Origin: Microlunatus parietis
GTDB lineage: Bacteria; Actinomycetota; Actinomycetes; Propionibacteriales; Propionibacteriaceae
Direction: 5' to 3'
DNA length: 64,000 nt
NCBI RefSeq assembly: GCF_013407955.1
Contig: NZ_JACCBU010000001.1
Location: 3,472,001-3,536,000 of the forward strand
Shown here: positions 35,368 through 43,117 of the stretch, piece after piece
How the letters are laid out: the number at the start of each line of letters is the position of its first letter
How positions within the stretch are numbered: the stretch's first letter is position 1
Notes under the pieces: model-generated
The model's input: only the letters and a program-made list of their open reading frames with translations
Told to the model about the DNA's origin: nothing
Database searches by the model: none
Program-made: the position numbers and the translations under genes

Positions 35368-37404
35368 TCAATGCGCCTGGAGCTCGACGTCGACGAACGT
35401 ATGACCGGCCATCGTGTCGTCGGTCTGGAGCGCGACCAACCGCAGACGAGGGCCGGCACCAGCCGGCCTGGCCGGAGGAACCGTCGTCCGGACGCTCAGC
35501 GGTTCGCTGCAGACATGCGGTTTGACGGTCACGTCGATCGACCCCGCATCGTGGTCGGACCCCTCCCAGCTCCATCCCAGACGGCCGACGAACGGCTCTG
35601 AGCCACGGTGCGAGACGGCCACGTTGACCACGATCTCCTGTCCCGCGGTCGCCAGGAGATCGGCGCCGGGCCGGACCGGGATCAGGTCGGGAATCAGAAC
35701 CGTGTCGCGATGGACGTCGGCCGGAATCGTGCCGCCGAGGTCCTTCCGCCGCCGGTCGAAGGTGTATGTCCCGGCCGTCTCGTGCTCGATGTCGGTGAGC
35801 TCGCAATAGATGTAGCCGGAGATGGCGTCCTCCCGACGCAGCCGCTGGGTCTGCCAACGAAGGTGCCAGCCGCGCTCGAGGCTGGTGTGCCCGACGCCGT
35901 ACTCGGTGTTCAGGTTGGGCCGGGCCTTCCCATCGGGCTCCCTGGCCCACAGCGGTCGGTCGAGCGCGTCGGGGCCGAGGCCGATCGGAAGGATGTCAAG
36001 CGTGCCGGCGGCGCTCCTGGCGACGACGTCATCCCATTTGACCAGATCATCGGTGTAGACGTGCCAGTCGACGATGTCGGTCTCGACATGAGACCAGCCC
36101 GAGTCGTCGACCACGAGCCGGGTCGGGTCGAGTCGGTGGGCGAGCTCGCTGATCCGCTGCAGCGTGGCCGCCCGCTCGGGGTCCTCGGCCGCCTGCCAGT
36201 CGAGTCCCCATTCCTCGTTGTACAGGCCCCAGATGATCACACTCGGGTGGTTGCCGTACTTCAAGATCATCTCCGGGACCAGACTCTCGAAGGCGTTCAC
36301 GGCTTCCGGCGTGAATCGACCGATGCTCGGTGGCTCGACCCACATCAGCATGCCCAGCCGATCCGCGTAGTGGAGCTGCCGCGGGTCCTCGAACTTGAGA
36401 TGCTTGCGGACCAAGGTGAATCCCGCATCCCGGGCAAGTTCGAGGTCGCGCAGGAGTGCTTCCGGGCCGGGGGCGGTCAGCCCACCGTCCGGCCAGTACC
36501 CCTGGTCCAGAACTCCACGCAGATAGAGTTGCTCGCCGTTGAGGTACAGCGCCGATCCCTGAGCTTCGATCCGGCGCAGGCCGGTCGTCGACGTCACCAC
36601 ATCGTCGCTGCCGCTGCCGCCGGGGTGCAGCGTCGCGGTCACCTCGTACAGGAACGGATCGTCGGGTGACCACAGCCGCGGCTCGGCGATCGGCAGATCG
36701 ATCACCGCGTGTCCGTCGACGACCGCTGTCACCACTGCAGGTTCATCGCCGACGGCGAGGCTCACCGTCGCAGCTTCCGAGACTCCTCCGGTCTCGATCG
36801 AGGCCCTGAAGCCGGTCAGGTCCTCGTTCGGCTGCAGAGACAGCGACCGAACGTACAGCTCGGGGCGAGGTTCGACCCACACGGTCTGCCAGATGCCACT
36901 GCTCGGCGTGAACTGGCAGCCGTCGAAGTCGTCGGCCGGCAGCGACCTTTGCTTGCCGTGCGGTACGAAACGCTTGTCGATCGGATTGACCACACGAACG
37001 ACGATCAGCATCGACTCGCCGCCGGTGCGGGGCAGTTCACACTCCAGACCGGCGTGCCCGCCGGCCACGTGTGCCACCTCGACACCATCGACCCACACGG
37101 TCGCCTCGTGGTGCACGCCGCCGATGATCATGAACGTTCGCAGGTCCGACCACTCGGGCAAGACCTCGAACCGCCGTCGATACCATCCGATCGGCAGCCA
37201 GTGCGCCTCAATGCCGGAGGCGGGCGATTCCCAGGCGTAGGGAACGGTGATCCGCTCATCCCAAGGACCGGTGTCGCCGCGATTCCAGCCCTCACGCAGT
37301 CCGCGATCCTCCGGATCACGGGCGAAGTCCCAGTCGCCGTCCAAGGACTGCCACCGGCTGCGGGCACCGGAAGGACGGGGGTGTAGCTGCTCGGTCTGGA
37401 TCAT
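35368..37404 (-). CDS. Glycoside hydrolase family 2 (beta-galactosidase/glucuronidase-like)
   Basis: The 678-residue protein has an N-terminal sugar-binding jelly roll (LDGDWDFARDP... GWYRRRFEV), an Ig-like middle domain and a TIM barrel. The acid/base Glu is in WGLYNEEWG (~395) and the likely nucleophile is in NTEYGVG (~499). A further beta domain ends the protein. No signal peptide is present, so it acts in the cytoplasm on imported oligosaccharides or glycosides. It is divergent from lacI with a LacI operator in between, and probably works with the ABC importer at 38785-42140. Sugar specificity (galactoside, glucuronide, mannoside) is not fixed by motifs alone. Confidence 0.85.
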   Translation of the reverse strand: MIQTEQLHPRPSGARSRWQSLDGDWDFARDPEDRGLREGWNRGDTGPWDERITVPYAWESPASGIEAHWLPIGWYRRRFEVLPEWSDLRTFMIIGGVHHEATVWVDGVEVAHVAGGHAGLECELPRTGGESMLIVVRVVNPIDKRFVPHGKQRSLPADDFDGCQFTPSSGIWQTVWVEPRPELYVRSLSLQPNEDLTGFRASIETGGVSEAATVSLAVGDEPAVVTAVVDGHAVIDLPIAEPRLWSPDDPFLYEVTATLHPGGSGSDDVVTSTTGLRRIEAQGSALYLNGEQLYLRGVLDQGYWPDGGLTAPGPEALLRDLELARDAGFTLVRKHLKFEDPRQLHYADRLGMLMWVEPPSIGRFTPEAVNAFESLVPEMILKYGNHPSVIIWGLYNEEWGLDWQAAEDPERAATLQRISELAHRLDPTRLVVDDSGWSHVETDIVDWHVYTDDLVKWDDVVARSAAGTLDILPIGLGPDALDRPLWAREPDGKARPNLNTEYGVGHTSLERGWHLRWQTQRLRREDAISGYIYCELTDIEHETAGTYTFDRRRKDLGGTIPADVHRDTVLIPDLIPVRPGADLLATAGQEIVVNVAVSHRGSEPFVGRLGWSWEGSDHDAGSIDVTVKPHVCSEPLSVRTTVPPARPAGAGPRLRLVALQTDDTMAGHTFVDVELQAH

Positions 37405-37463
37405 CGACCCACCACTTTCTCGGAGCTCTTCGCTGAATCTCTGGTAGAAAGTAGCAAGATTCC

Positions 37464-37477
37464 TTGCAACGCTGCAA
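37464..37477. promoter_or_regulatory. LacI-family operator 1
   Basis: TTGCAACGCTGCAA is a 14-bp palindrome with one mismatched pair and a central CG, typical of LacI-family sites. It lies between the divergent GH2 and lacI starts. Read on the minus strand its TTGCAA could serve as the GH2 -35 box, so binding would block that promoter. Confidence 0.75.
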
Positions 37478-37556
37478 CGCTACGTGGCATGTATGGGCCA
37501 GTTCGGGCTTCATGCATGACACTGGCTGGATCGCCGACCGGAGAGGGGTCCGTTGG

Positions 37557-38582
37557 ATGTCAGTCACGCTTCGTGACGTCGCGCTGGATGCAGGCGTCTC
37601 GGTTCGCACGGTGTCCAACGTCGTCAGCGGAACCGTCCGGGTCGCCCCGGACACCAGGTCTCGGGTCGAGGCATCCCTGCAGAAACTCGGCTACCGGCCG
37701 AACGTCATCGCGCGGAATCTTCGCCAAGGGCGGACCGGCCTGATCGGGCTCGCCTTCCCGGAACTGGACGTCCCCTACTTCGCCGAATTGGCACGCGCCA
37801 TCGTACGGGCGAGCCGTGAGCACGGGCTCACTGTGGTGATCGAGCAGACCGAGGGTCGGGAGGAACACGAGCGCGCCCTGCTGGACGGCGGCGCCCGGGG
37901 GACCGTCTTCGACGGATTGATCCTGAGCTCCCTCGCACTCGGAGCGGACGAGATCGCCGACCTCGCCGGCAATCTGCCCATCGTCATGCTCGGCGAACGA
38001 GCACCGCACCACCGACTCGACCACGTGGGGATCGACAACGTTGCGGCGGCCCGGGTCGCGACGGAGCACCTGGTGAGCCTCGGCCGGAGCCGGATCGCGG
38101 CCATCGGCTACCAGCATCCGAAGGTCAACGAGACGGCGCATCTCCGGGCGCGTGGCTACGAGGACGCCCTCGCCGACGCCGGACTTCCCGTCGATCGGTC
38201 ACTGTGCGCCTACACCGACGCCTACCACCGCGAAGACGGTGCCCAGGCCATCCGCCGGTTGCTCGACCTGCCCTCGCCACCGGACGCCGTCTTCTGCTTC
38301 AACGACCTGCTGGCACTCGGGGCGATGCGTGCCGCTCTCGCCCACGGCGTACGCATACCCCAGGACCTCGCCATCGTCGGCTTCGACGACATCGAGGACG
38401 GCCGCTACAGCACCCCGACCTTGACGACCATCGTCCCGGACAAGGAGCAGATCGCCTTGGTCGCGGTCGAGATGCTGCTCGCCCGACTCTCCGACGACCC
38501 GTCCAAGGCCCGCGAACATCTCGCCCGATTCGAGCTCGCGGTGCGGGAGAGCACCGTTCGCCGCCGCCGCCGGCGCGGATAG
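37557..38582 (+). CDS. LacI-family transcriptional regulator
   Basis: The 341-residue protein has an N-terminal LacI helix-turn-helix (TLRDVALDAGVSVRTVSNVVSG) and a YRPNVIARNLRQGRTGLIGL hinge. A periplasmic-binding-protein-like effector domain follows (DHVGIDNVAAARVATEHLV, IVGFDDIEDG). ATG 37557 follows GGAGAGGGG. It probably represses the GH2 gene, itself and the ABC importer through the two TTGCAACG sites, with release by a sugar. Confidence 0.92.
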   Translation: MSVTLRDVALDAGVSVRTVSNVVSGTVRVAPDTRSRVEASLQKLGYRPNVIARNLRQGRTGLIGLAFPELDVPYFAELARAIVRASREHGLTVVIEQTEGREEHERALLDGGARGTVFDGLILSSLALGADEIADLAGNLPIVMLGERAPHHRLDHVGIDNVAAARVATEHLVSLGRSRIAAIGYQHPKVNETAHLRARGYEDALADAGLPVDRSLCAYTDAYHREDGAQAIRRLLDLPSPPDAVFCFNDLLALGAMRAALAHGVRIPQDLAIVGFDDIEDGRYSTPTLTTIVPDKEQIALVAVEMLLARLSDDPSKAREHLARFELAVRESTVRRRRRRG

Positions 38583-38633
38583 AACCGGCGCCCGACGGGC
38601 CGACCTCATCTCCTCACGGTTTGGGAACATGTC

Positions 38634-38647
38634 TTGCAACGTTGCAG
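38634..38647 (+). promoter_or_regulatory. LacI-family operator 2 over the ABC importer promoter
   Basis: TTGCAACGTTGCAG matches operator 1 at 12 of 14 positions. Its TTGCAA forms a -35 with CATACT (38658-38663) as the -10 at 18-bp spacing, so repressor binding would exclude RNA polymerase from the transporter operon. Confidence 0.75.
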
Positions 38648-38728
38648 CGGTTATGTGCATACTTCCGTGACCGAAGGCAACGGATCGACTCTCCACGAGT
38701 ACGCAACGAAGCGCAGGAAAGGTGCCCC

Positions 38729-38791
38729 ATGGTGGACAGTGGTGTTCCCCGAGTCGAGTCGCCGCCCGATCGGGGGCGCGAACGATGGTGA
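38729..38791 (+). CDS. Possible 20-codon leader peptide before ABC permease
   Basis: ATG 38729 follows a good ribosome site (AGGAAAGG, ending 6 nt upstream). The frame encodes MVDSGVPRVESPPDRGRERW and stops at 38791, overlapping the permease ATG at 38785. It could couple translation into the permease gene. The peptide itself shows no motif, and a longer permease start at GTG 38722 is the alternative. Confidence 0.35.
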   Translation: MVDSGVPRVESPPDRGRERW

Positions 38792-39747
38792 CCGTGGGGA
38801 CGGCTCTCCCGGACCAATCCGAGCGATCGGGTCGGGCTCCGCGACGCGGAAGCCGGCAGGCCGTGTGGATCTGGGGCTTCTTGACCCCGACCATCATTCT
38901 GTACGGCTTGTACACCGTCTATCCCGTCATCGGGTCGTACTGGTACTCCCTCGTGGAGTGGAACGGGTTCGACGCCGAGAAGACCTTCGTGGGTTTGCAG
39001 AACTACCGAGCCGTGCTCGATGACCCGCTGTTCTGGAACTCCTTCAAGACCACCTTCTTGTTCATGATCGTTTCGGTGCCGATCAAGTTGATCTTGACAC
39101 TGGGCGCGGCACTGCTGCTGAACTCGCCACGGATGCCGCTGTCGAACCTGTTCCGAACCGCCCTGTTCCTCCCGGTGGTCACGACGACGGCGATCGTCGG
39201 CGTGGTGATGCAGCTCATCTTCGATCCCGCCAGTGGGCCGGTCAACCAAGCCCTGATCGATCTTGGCTTCATCGACGAAGGAATCCCGTTCCTTGCCGAC
39301 ACCGGGACGGCGTTCTGGACCGTCGTCGCCGTCGACATCTGGAAGTGGTTCGGCATCACCATGATCTACTGGCTCGCCGCGCTGCAGACCGTCCCGACCG
39401 AGCTGTATGAAGCGTCCTGGCTCGACGGCGCGAGCGCCTGGCAGTCGTTCAAGAGCGTGACCCTCCCGCTCCTGAAGCCCTTCGCGATCATCATCTCGCT
39501 GCTCGAGCTGGAGGGCGCGCTGCACATCTTCGATCTGATCCTGACCATGACCAACGGCGGCCCCTTCTTTGCCACCGAGGTCGTCGAGATCTACATCTAC
39601 CGCTGGGCCTTCGCTGCAACCGTGCCCCAGCTCGGACATGCCAGCGCCGCCGCGGTGATCTTCGGATTGTTCGTCTGTGCTGTCGGCGCACTGCAGCTGA
39701 TCGGCATCCGGGCCGTACGACGGAGCCGTGCGGAGATGGCATCATGA
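38785..39747 (+). CDS. CUT1 sugar ABC transporter permease (MalF/UgpA-like)
   Basis: The 320-residue inner-membrane protein has six helices and an EAA loop (YEASWLDGASAWQSFKSVTLPLL) for ATPase contact. The phrases WIWGFLTPTIILYGLYTVYPV and FEHIFDLI-type (HIFDLILTMTNGGP) are standard for the family. The start at 38785 gives a normal length and has GGGGGCG upstream. Its stop overlaps the next permease start by 4 bp (ATGA). No ATPase is encoded nearby; actinomycete CUT1 systems often share an MsiK-type ATPase encoded elsewhere. Confidence 0.88.
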   Translation: MVTVGTALPDQSERSGRAPRRGSRQAVWIWGFLTPTIILYGLYTVYPVIGSYWYSLVEWNGFDAEKTFVGLQNYRAVLDDPLFWNSFKTTFLFMIVSVPIKLILTLGAALLLNSPRMPLSNLFRTALFLPVVTTTAIVGVVMQLIFDPASGPVNQALIDLGFIDEGIPFLADTGTAFWTVVAVDIWKWFGITMIYWLAALQTVPTELYEASWLDGASAWQSFKSVTLPLLKPFAIIISLLELEGALHIFDLILTMTNGGPFFATEVVEIYIYRWAFAATVPQLGHASAAAVIFGLFVCAVGALQLIGIRAVRRSRAEMAS

Positions 39748-40655
39748 CCGTCTCGATCACCGGGCGTTCGGACACCGAAGCAGCCCAGCCGAAGCAGCTC
39801 CGGAGCCGGCGGTGGCAGCGCGGAAGGATCATGCGGCGGGCACCGTGGTGGATCGCGGTCGTACTGATGCTGATCGGCTGCTTGATCTGGATCTACCCGT
39901 TCCTCTGGATGATCTCTGCGTCGCTGAAATCCACCATCGAGATCTTCAGCGCCGGACTTCAGCTGATCCCGGAGGAGTGGAGGTTCTCGAACTACGCCGA
40001 GGCCTGGGACGAGGCCAACTTCGGGCGCTATCTCATCAACACCATCATCGTCACGGTCGTGACCGTCATCGTGGTCGTCGTCCGATGCTCCATGGCCGGA
40101 TACGTCCTCGGCCGGTTCGCCTTCCGTGGTCGCAAAGCCGTGATGGGTGTTCTCATCGCCACGATCTTCGTACCGGTCGGCTACACCATCATCCCGGTCG
40201 TCGACATCACCATGCGGCTCGGCCTGCTCAACTCCTTGACCGGCATGATCATTGCGCTGTCCGGCGGAGCGCAGGTCGCCTCGATCCTGCTCTACGCCGG
40301 CTACTTCCACGGCGTGCCGAAGGAGTTGGAGGAAGCCGCCATCATGGACGGCGCCGGGTTCTGGGCCGTCTTCAGCAAGGTGATGTGGCCGCTGGCGCGG
40401 CCGGTCACCGCAACCGTGACCCTGCTGACCTTCCTCGGAACGTGGAACGCGTTCTTCCTGCCGCTGGTCTTCACCCTGTCGAGGCCGGATCTGAGGACGG
40501 TGAGCGTCGGGATGATGGCGTTCGTCAGCGAACGCTCCACAGATTGGGCCGGAATGGCCGCCGCCGCCACGATTTCCCTGCTCCCGATCGTGGCCCTGTT
40601 CATCGTTCTGCAACGTCAATTCGTCGAAGGCATCGCCGGTGCCGTCAAGCAGTAG
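39744..40655 (+). CDS. CUT1 sugar ABC transporter permease (MalG/UgpE-like)
   Basis: This 303-residue permease has six helices. Typical phrases are IYPFLWMISASLKS near the N-terminus, NTIIVTVVTV, and the EAA loop ELEEAAIMDGAGFWAVFSKVMWPL. GTWNAFFLPLVF and RQFVEGIAGAVKQ at the C-terminus are also diagnostic. Coupled to the upstream permease by ATGA overlap; the two should form a heterodimer. Confidence 0.9.
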   Translation: MTVSITGRSDTEAAQPKQLRSRRWQRGRIMRRAPWWIAVVLMLIGCLIWIYPFLWMISASLKSTIEIFSAGLQLIPEEWRFSNYAEAWDEANFGRYLINTIIVTVVTVIVVVVRCSMAGYVLGRFAFRGRKAVMGVLIATIFVPVGYTIIPVVDITMRLGLLNSLTGMIIALSGGAQVASILLYAGYFHGVPKELEEAAIMDGAGFWAVFSKVMWPLARPVTATVTLLTFLGTWNAFFLPLVFTLSRPDLRTVSVGMMAFVSERSTDWAGMAAAATISLLPIVALFIVLQRQFVEGIAGAVKQ

Positions 40656-40685
40656 CTGCACACCACACTCTCCCGGAGGACAAGG

Positions 40686-42140
40686 ATGAATCCCACGAAT
40701 CGCCGTCGATTCCTGCAACAGTCCGGCCTGGCGCTCGGCGCTCTCGCCGCTGCCGGCTGCAGCGGCGCCACCAGCGGCAGCGGTAGCGGTAGCGGCGGAG
40801 GCACCACCAAGATCATCTGGTGGGACCATTTCGGTCCGCTCCAGGACCTGCATGAAACGTGGTTCGAGGAATACCACGCGAAGCGGTCCGACGTTGTCGT
40901 CGATCATCAGTTCTATACCGGCGAGAAGATGTGGCAGGCCATCCAGGTCGCCAAACAGTCCAACCAGATGCCCGATGTGTTCACCCTCGCCGGATCGGAC
41001 TATCCGCCCGCCTCCTTGATCGATCAAGGCTGGCTGCAGCCGATCACCCTCACGGAGGAAGCCAAGCAGCAACTGCCCGCCGGGTCGCTCCTCGACGGCA
41101 TCACCGTCTTCGATGACGCGGTGTACAGCTTCCCGATCTTCAGTTGGCGTCAGTTCACCGGACTCAACTGGTTCAACACGGAGCTGATCCAGCAGGCCGG
41201 GCTTGATCCCGCCGCTCCTCCGCAAACCTACGAACAGTTCCGGTCGGCAGCTCGTGCGGTGGTCGACAAGACCGAAGCGTTCGGTCACCTCTGGTTCTTC
41301 AAGACCGATCCCGATGGTCACGTGAACGACATGGCCCAGGCGGCCGGCTTCGAAGGACTCAACGGCGTCGAATTCCGAACCGGAGAGTTCGCCTATCACG
41401 CCGAGCCGTATCTCAGGGTGATCGAATTCATGCATTCTCTCTACGTCGACAAGCTCATGGCGCCCGGATCCCGCTCCATCGACGCGAACCAGGCCCGACT
41501 GCGCTTTGCGGCAGGCGAATCCGCCTACTGGTTCGAGGGCCCATGGGCGCCAGGGGTGATCAACGATGAAGCCGAAGAGTTCATGCCCAAGCTCGATGTC
41601 GGTCCGATGCTGGTTCCCGACGAAGGAATGCCGCTGGTCACCTATCGCCCGCCGGTGGGCGGCGTCTTCTGGCTCGGAAAGAATTCACAACACCCGGCCA
41701 TCGCCTCCGAGGTGATGAGCACGTTCGCCTCCCCCGACTATGCACGCCGGGTGTCGGAGAACATGGACCAACCACCGGCCGACCTGAACATGGTCAGCGA
41801 GTCCAATGCCCATCCCGCGTGGAAGAAGGCCATCGACATCTTCAAGGGCACCACGTATCTTGCACCGTCACCTGCCGTCGGCAACGCCGATCTCTCAGCG
41901 GTCAGCGCGCACATCAAGCCCACCCAACCCGGCCTGGCCGACATCATCGAGGGATTCTTCGCGGGCAAGATCCCGAACCTGGAGCAGGCACTGAAGGACC
42001 TGTCCGAACGATCCGCAAAGGCTCGGGCGGACGCCATCGAAGCTGCGAAGAAGGATGGCGCCGACGTGAGCGCCGACATGTACGCCTTTCCCAACTGGAA
42101 GCCGAACCAGGACTACTCCGAGGAGATGTACCAGGGTTGA
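40686..42140 (+). CDS. Sugar ABC transporter substrate-binding lipoprotein, Tat-type
   Basis: This 484-residue family-1 solute-binding protein has a twin-arginine signal (NRRRFLQQSGLALGALAAAGC) with a lipobox LAAAGC, so it is probably exported folded and anchored by a lipid on Cys25. A Gly/Ser linker leads to the binding domain (IIWWDHFGPLQDLHETWF). It sits 30 bp after the permeases behind a GGAGGACAAGG ribosome site and delivers the sugar whose glycoside the GH2 enzyme probably cleaves. Confidence 0.9.
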   Translation: MNPTNRRRFLQQSGLALGALAAAGCSGATSGSGSGSGGGTTKIIWWDHFGPLQDLHETWFEEYHAKRSDVVVDHQFYTGEKMWQAIQVAKQSNQMPDVFTLAGSDYPPASLIDQGWLQPITLTEEAKQQLPAGSLLDGITVFDDAVYSFPIFSWRQFTGLNWFNTELIQQAGLDPAAPPQTYEQFRSAARAVVDKTEAFGHLWFFKTDPDGHVNDMAQAAGFEGLNGVEFRTGEFAYHAEPYLRVIEFMHSLYVDKLMAPGSRSIDANQARLRFAAGESAYWFEGPWAPGVINDEAEEFMPKLDVGPMLVPDEGMPLVTYRPPVGGVFWLGKNSQHPAIASEVMSTFASPDYARRVSENMDQPPADLNMVSESNAHPAWKKAIDIFKGTTYLAPSPAVGNADLSAVSAHIKPTQPGLADIIEGFFAGKIPNLEQALKDLSERSAKARADAIEAAKKDGADVSADMYAFPNWKPNQDYSEEMYQG

Positions 42141-42204
42141 GGCTGCATCGGGCCGGCGGGCTGATGGTGGTCACCGCGCCATCGCCCTGGCTAGGGTCGG
42201 ACCC

Positions 42205-42591
42205 GTGATCGACACCGCCGCGCTCGCCGAACGCTTCCTGACCACCTTGGAAGCCCGGAATTGGGAGGCCTGGCAGGCATTGCTGGCCGACGACGTCGTG
42301 TACGAGTTGCCGCAGACCCGAGAACGGATCCGCGGCCGAGCGGCGTACCTGATCTTCAACCAGACCTACCCCGGCGACTGGCACCTGACCCCGAAGGTGA
42401 TCATCGGCGACGGGCGGCGGGCCGTGATCTGGTTCGGCTGGCTGGTCCGGCGTCCCGAGGGCGACGAAACGGCGGATGCCCAAGTCTTCTTAGAGTTCGA
42501 CGACACGGGAGTGATCACCAAGGTGACCGACTTCTGGCCGGAGCCGTACGAGCCGCCGGCCCGGCCGGAGGGCCTGATCGAACGCTGGTGA
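42205..42591 (+). CDS. SnoaL-like (NTF2-fold) protein
   Basis: The 128-residue protein has the NTF2/SnoaL cone fold pattern: ALAERFLTTLEARNWEAWQALLADDVVYELP at the start, RIRGRAAYL, then VITKVTDFWPEPYEPP. Members range from polyketide cyclases to ketosteroid-isomerase-like enzymes and binding proteins, so no reaction can be assigned. GTG start, weak ribosome site. Its TGA abuts the reverse stop of the convergent CGNR gene. Confidence 0.78.
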   Translation: MIDTAALAERFLTTLEARNWEAWQALLADDVVYELPQTRERIRGRAAYLIFNQTYPGDWHLTPKVIIGDGRRAVIWFGWLVRRPEGDETADAQVFLEFDDTGVITKVTDFWPEPYEPPARPEGLIERW

Positions 42592-43110
42592 TCACCGGGC
42601 GCGGGCGCGGTGCCGCCGGACGGCGTCCCGGTTGGCGCAGGCCGGGCTGCAATAGCGCTGCCGCCCGTTCCGGGTGAGATCCACGTACACGCGATCGCAG
42701 TCGTCGACCGCGCACCGCCCGAGCCTGTTCATGCCGCGGCCGGCGAGGTGAAGGGCCGTACCCGCCGCCATCATCGCCCCCACCTGATGCCCGACACTGA
42801 TCTTGTCCGGCCGATAGTGCAGATGCCACCCCGTGCCGGCGTGGTCGGTCAGCGTCGGGAACGAGCAATAGGCCTCGGTCATCGCGTTCACCCGCCTCCC
42901 CCGCTCCTCCGGGTCGTCGGCGTCCACCACAGCGAGCCACTCCCCGATCGCCCGCCCCACCAGGTCGAGATCGTCGGCGGTGATCGGCAGCTCCCGTACC
43001 AGCCCGTGATCGTCACAAACCTGCCGCAACTCGTCCACCGAAGTCGGCGGCCGATTCGCCAGATCCTGCGCCATCACCACACCGTCGACACCGTAAGGGT
43101 TGAGTTGCAT
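42592..43110 (-). CDS. CGNR zinc-finger putative transcriptional regulator
   Basis: The 172-residue protein has an N-terminal ABATE-type ligand domain (NPYGVDGVVMAQDLANRPP). The C-terminal CGNR zinc finger reads GRCAVDDCDRVYVDLTRNGRQRYCSPACANRDAVRRHR, with four Cys. ATG 43110 is the start that gives the canonical N-terminus. A TGTAAT -10-like box ends six bases before the ATG, suggesting a leaderless transcript. Divergent from a small CxC protein gene; target genes unknown. Confidence 0.85.
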   Translation of the reverse strand: MQLNPYGVDGVVMAQDLANRPPTSVDELRQVCDDHGLVRELPITADDLDLVGRAIGEWLAVVDADDPEERGRRVNAMTEAYCSFPTLTDHAGTGWHLHYRPDKISVGHQVGAMMAAGTALHLAGRGMNRLGRCAVDDCDRVYVDLTRNGRQRYCSPACANRDAVRRHRARAR

Positions 43111-43117
43111 AATCCCA

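Noticed and set aside
35368..35950. Additional minus-strand frame over the GH2 C-terminus
   Set aside because: It is a shadow of the GH2 coding frame, which contains the catalytic motifs and continues through this region.
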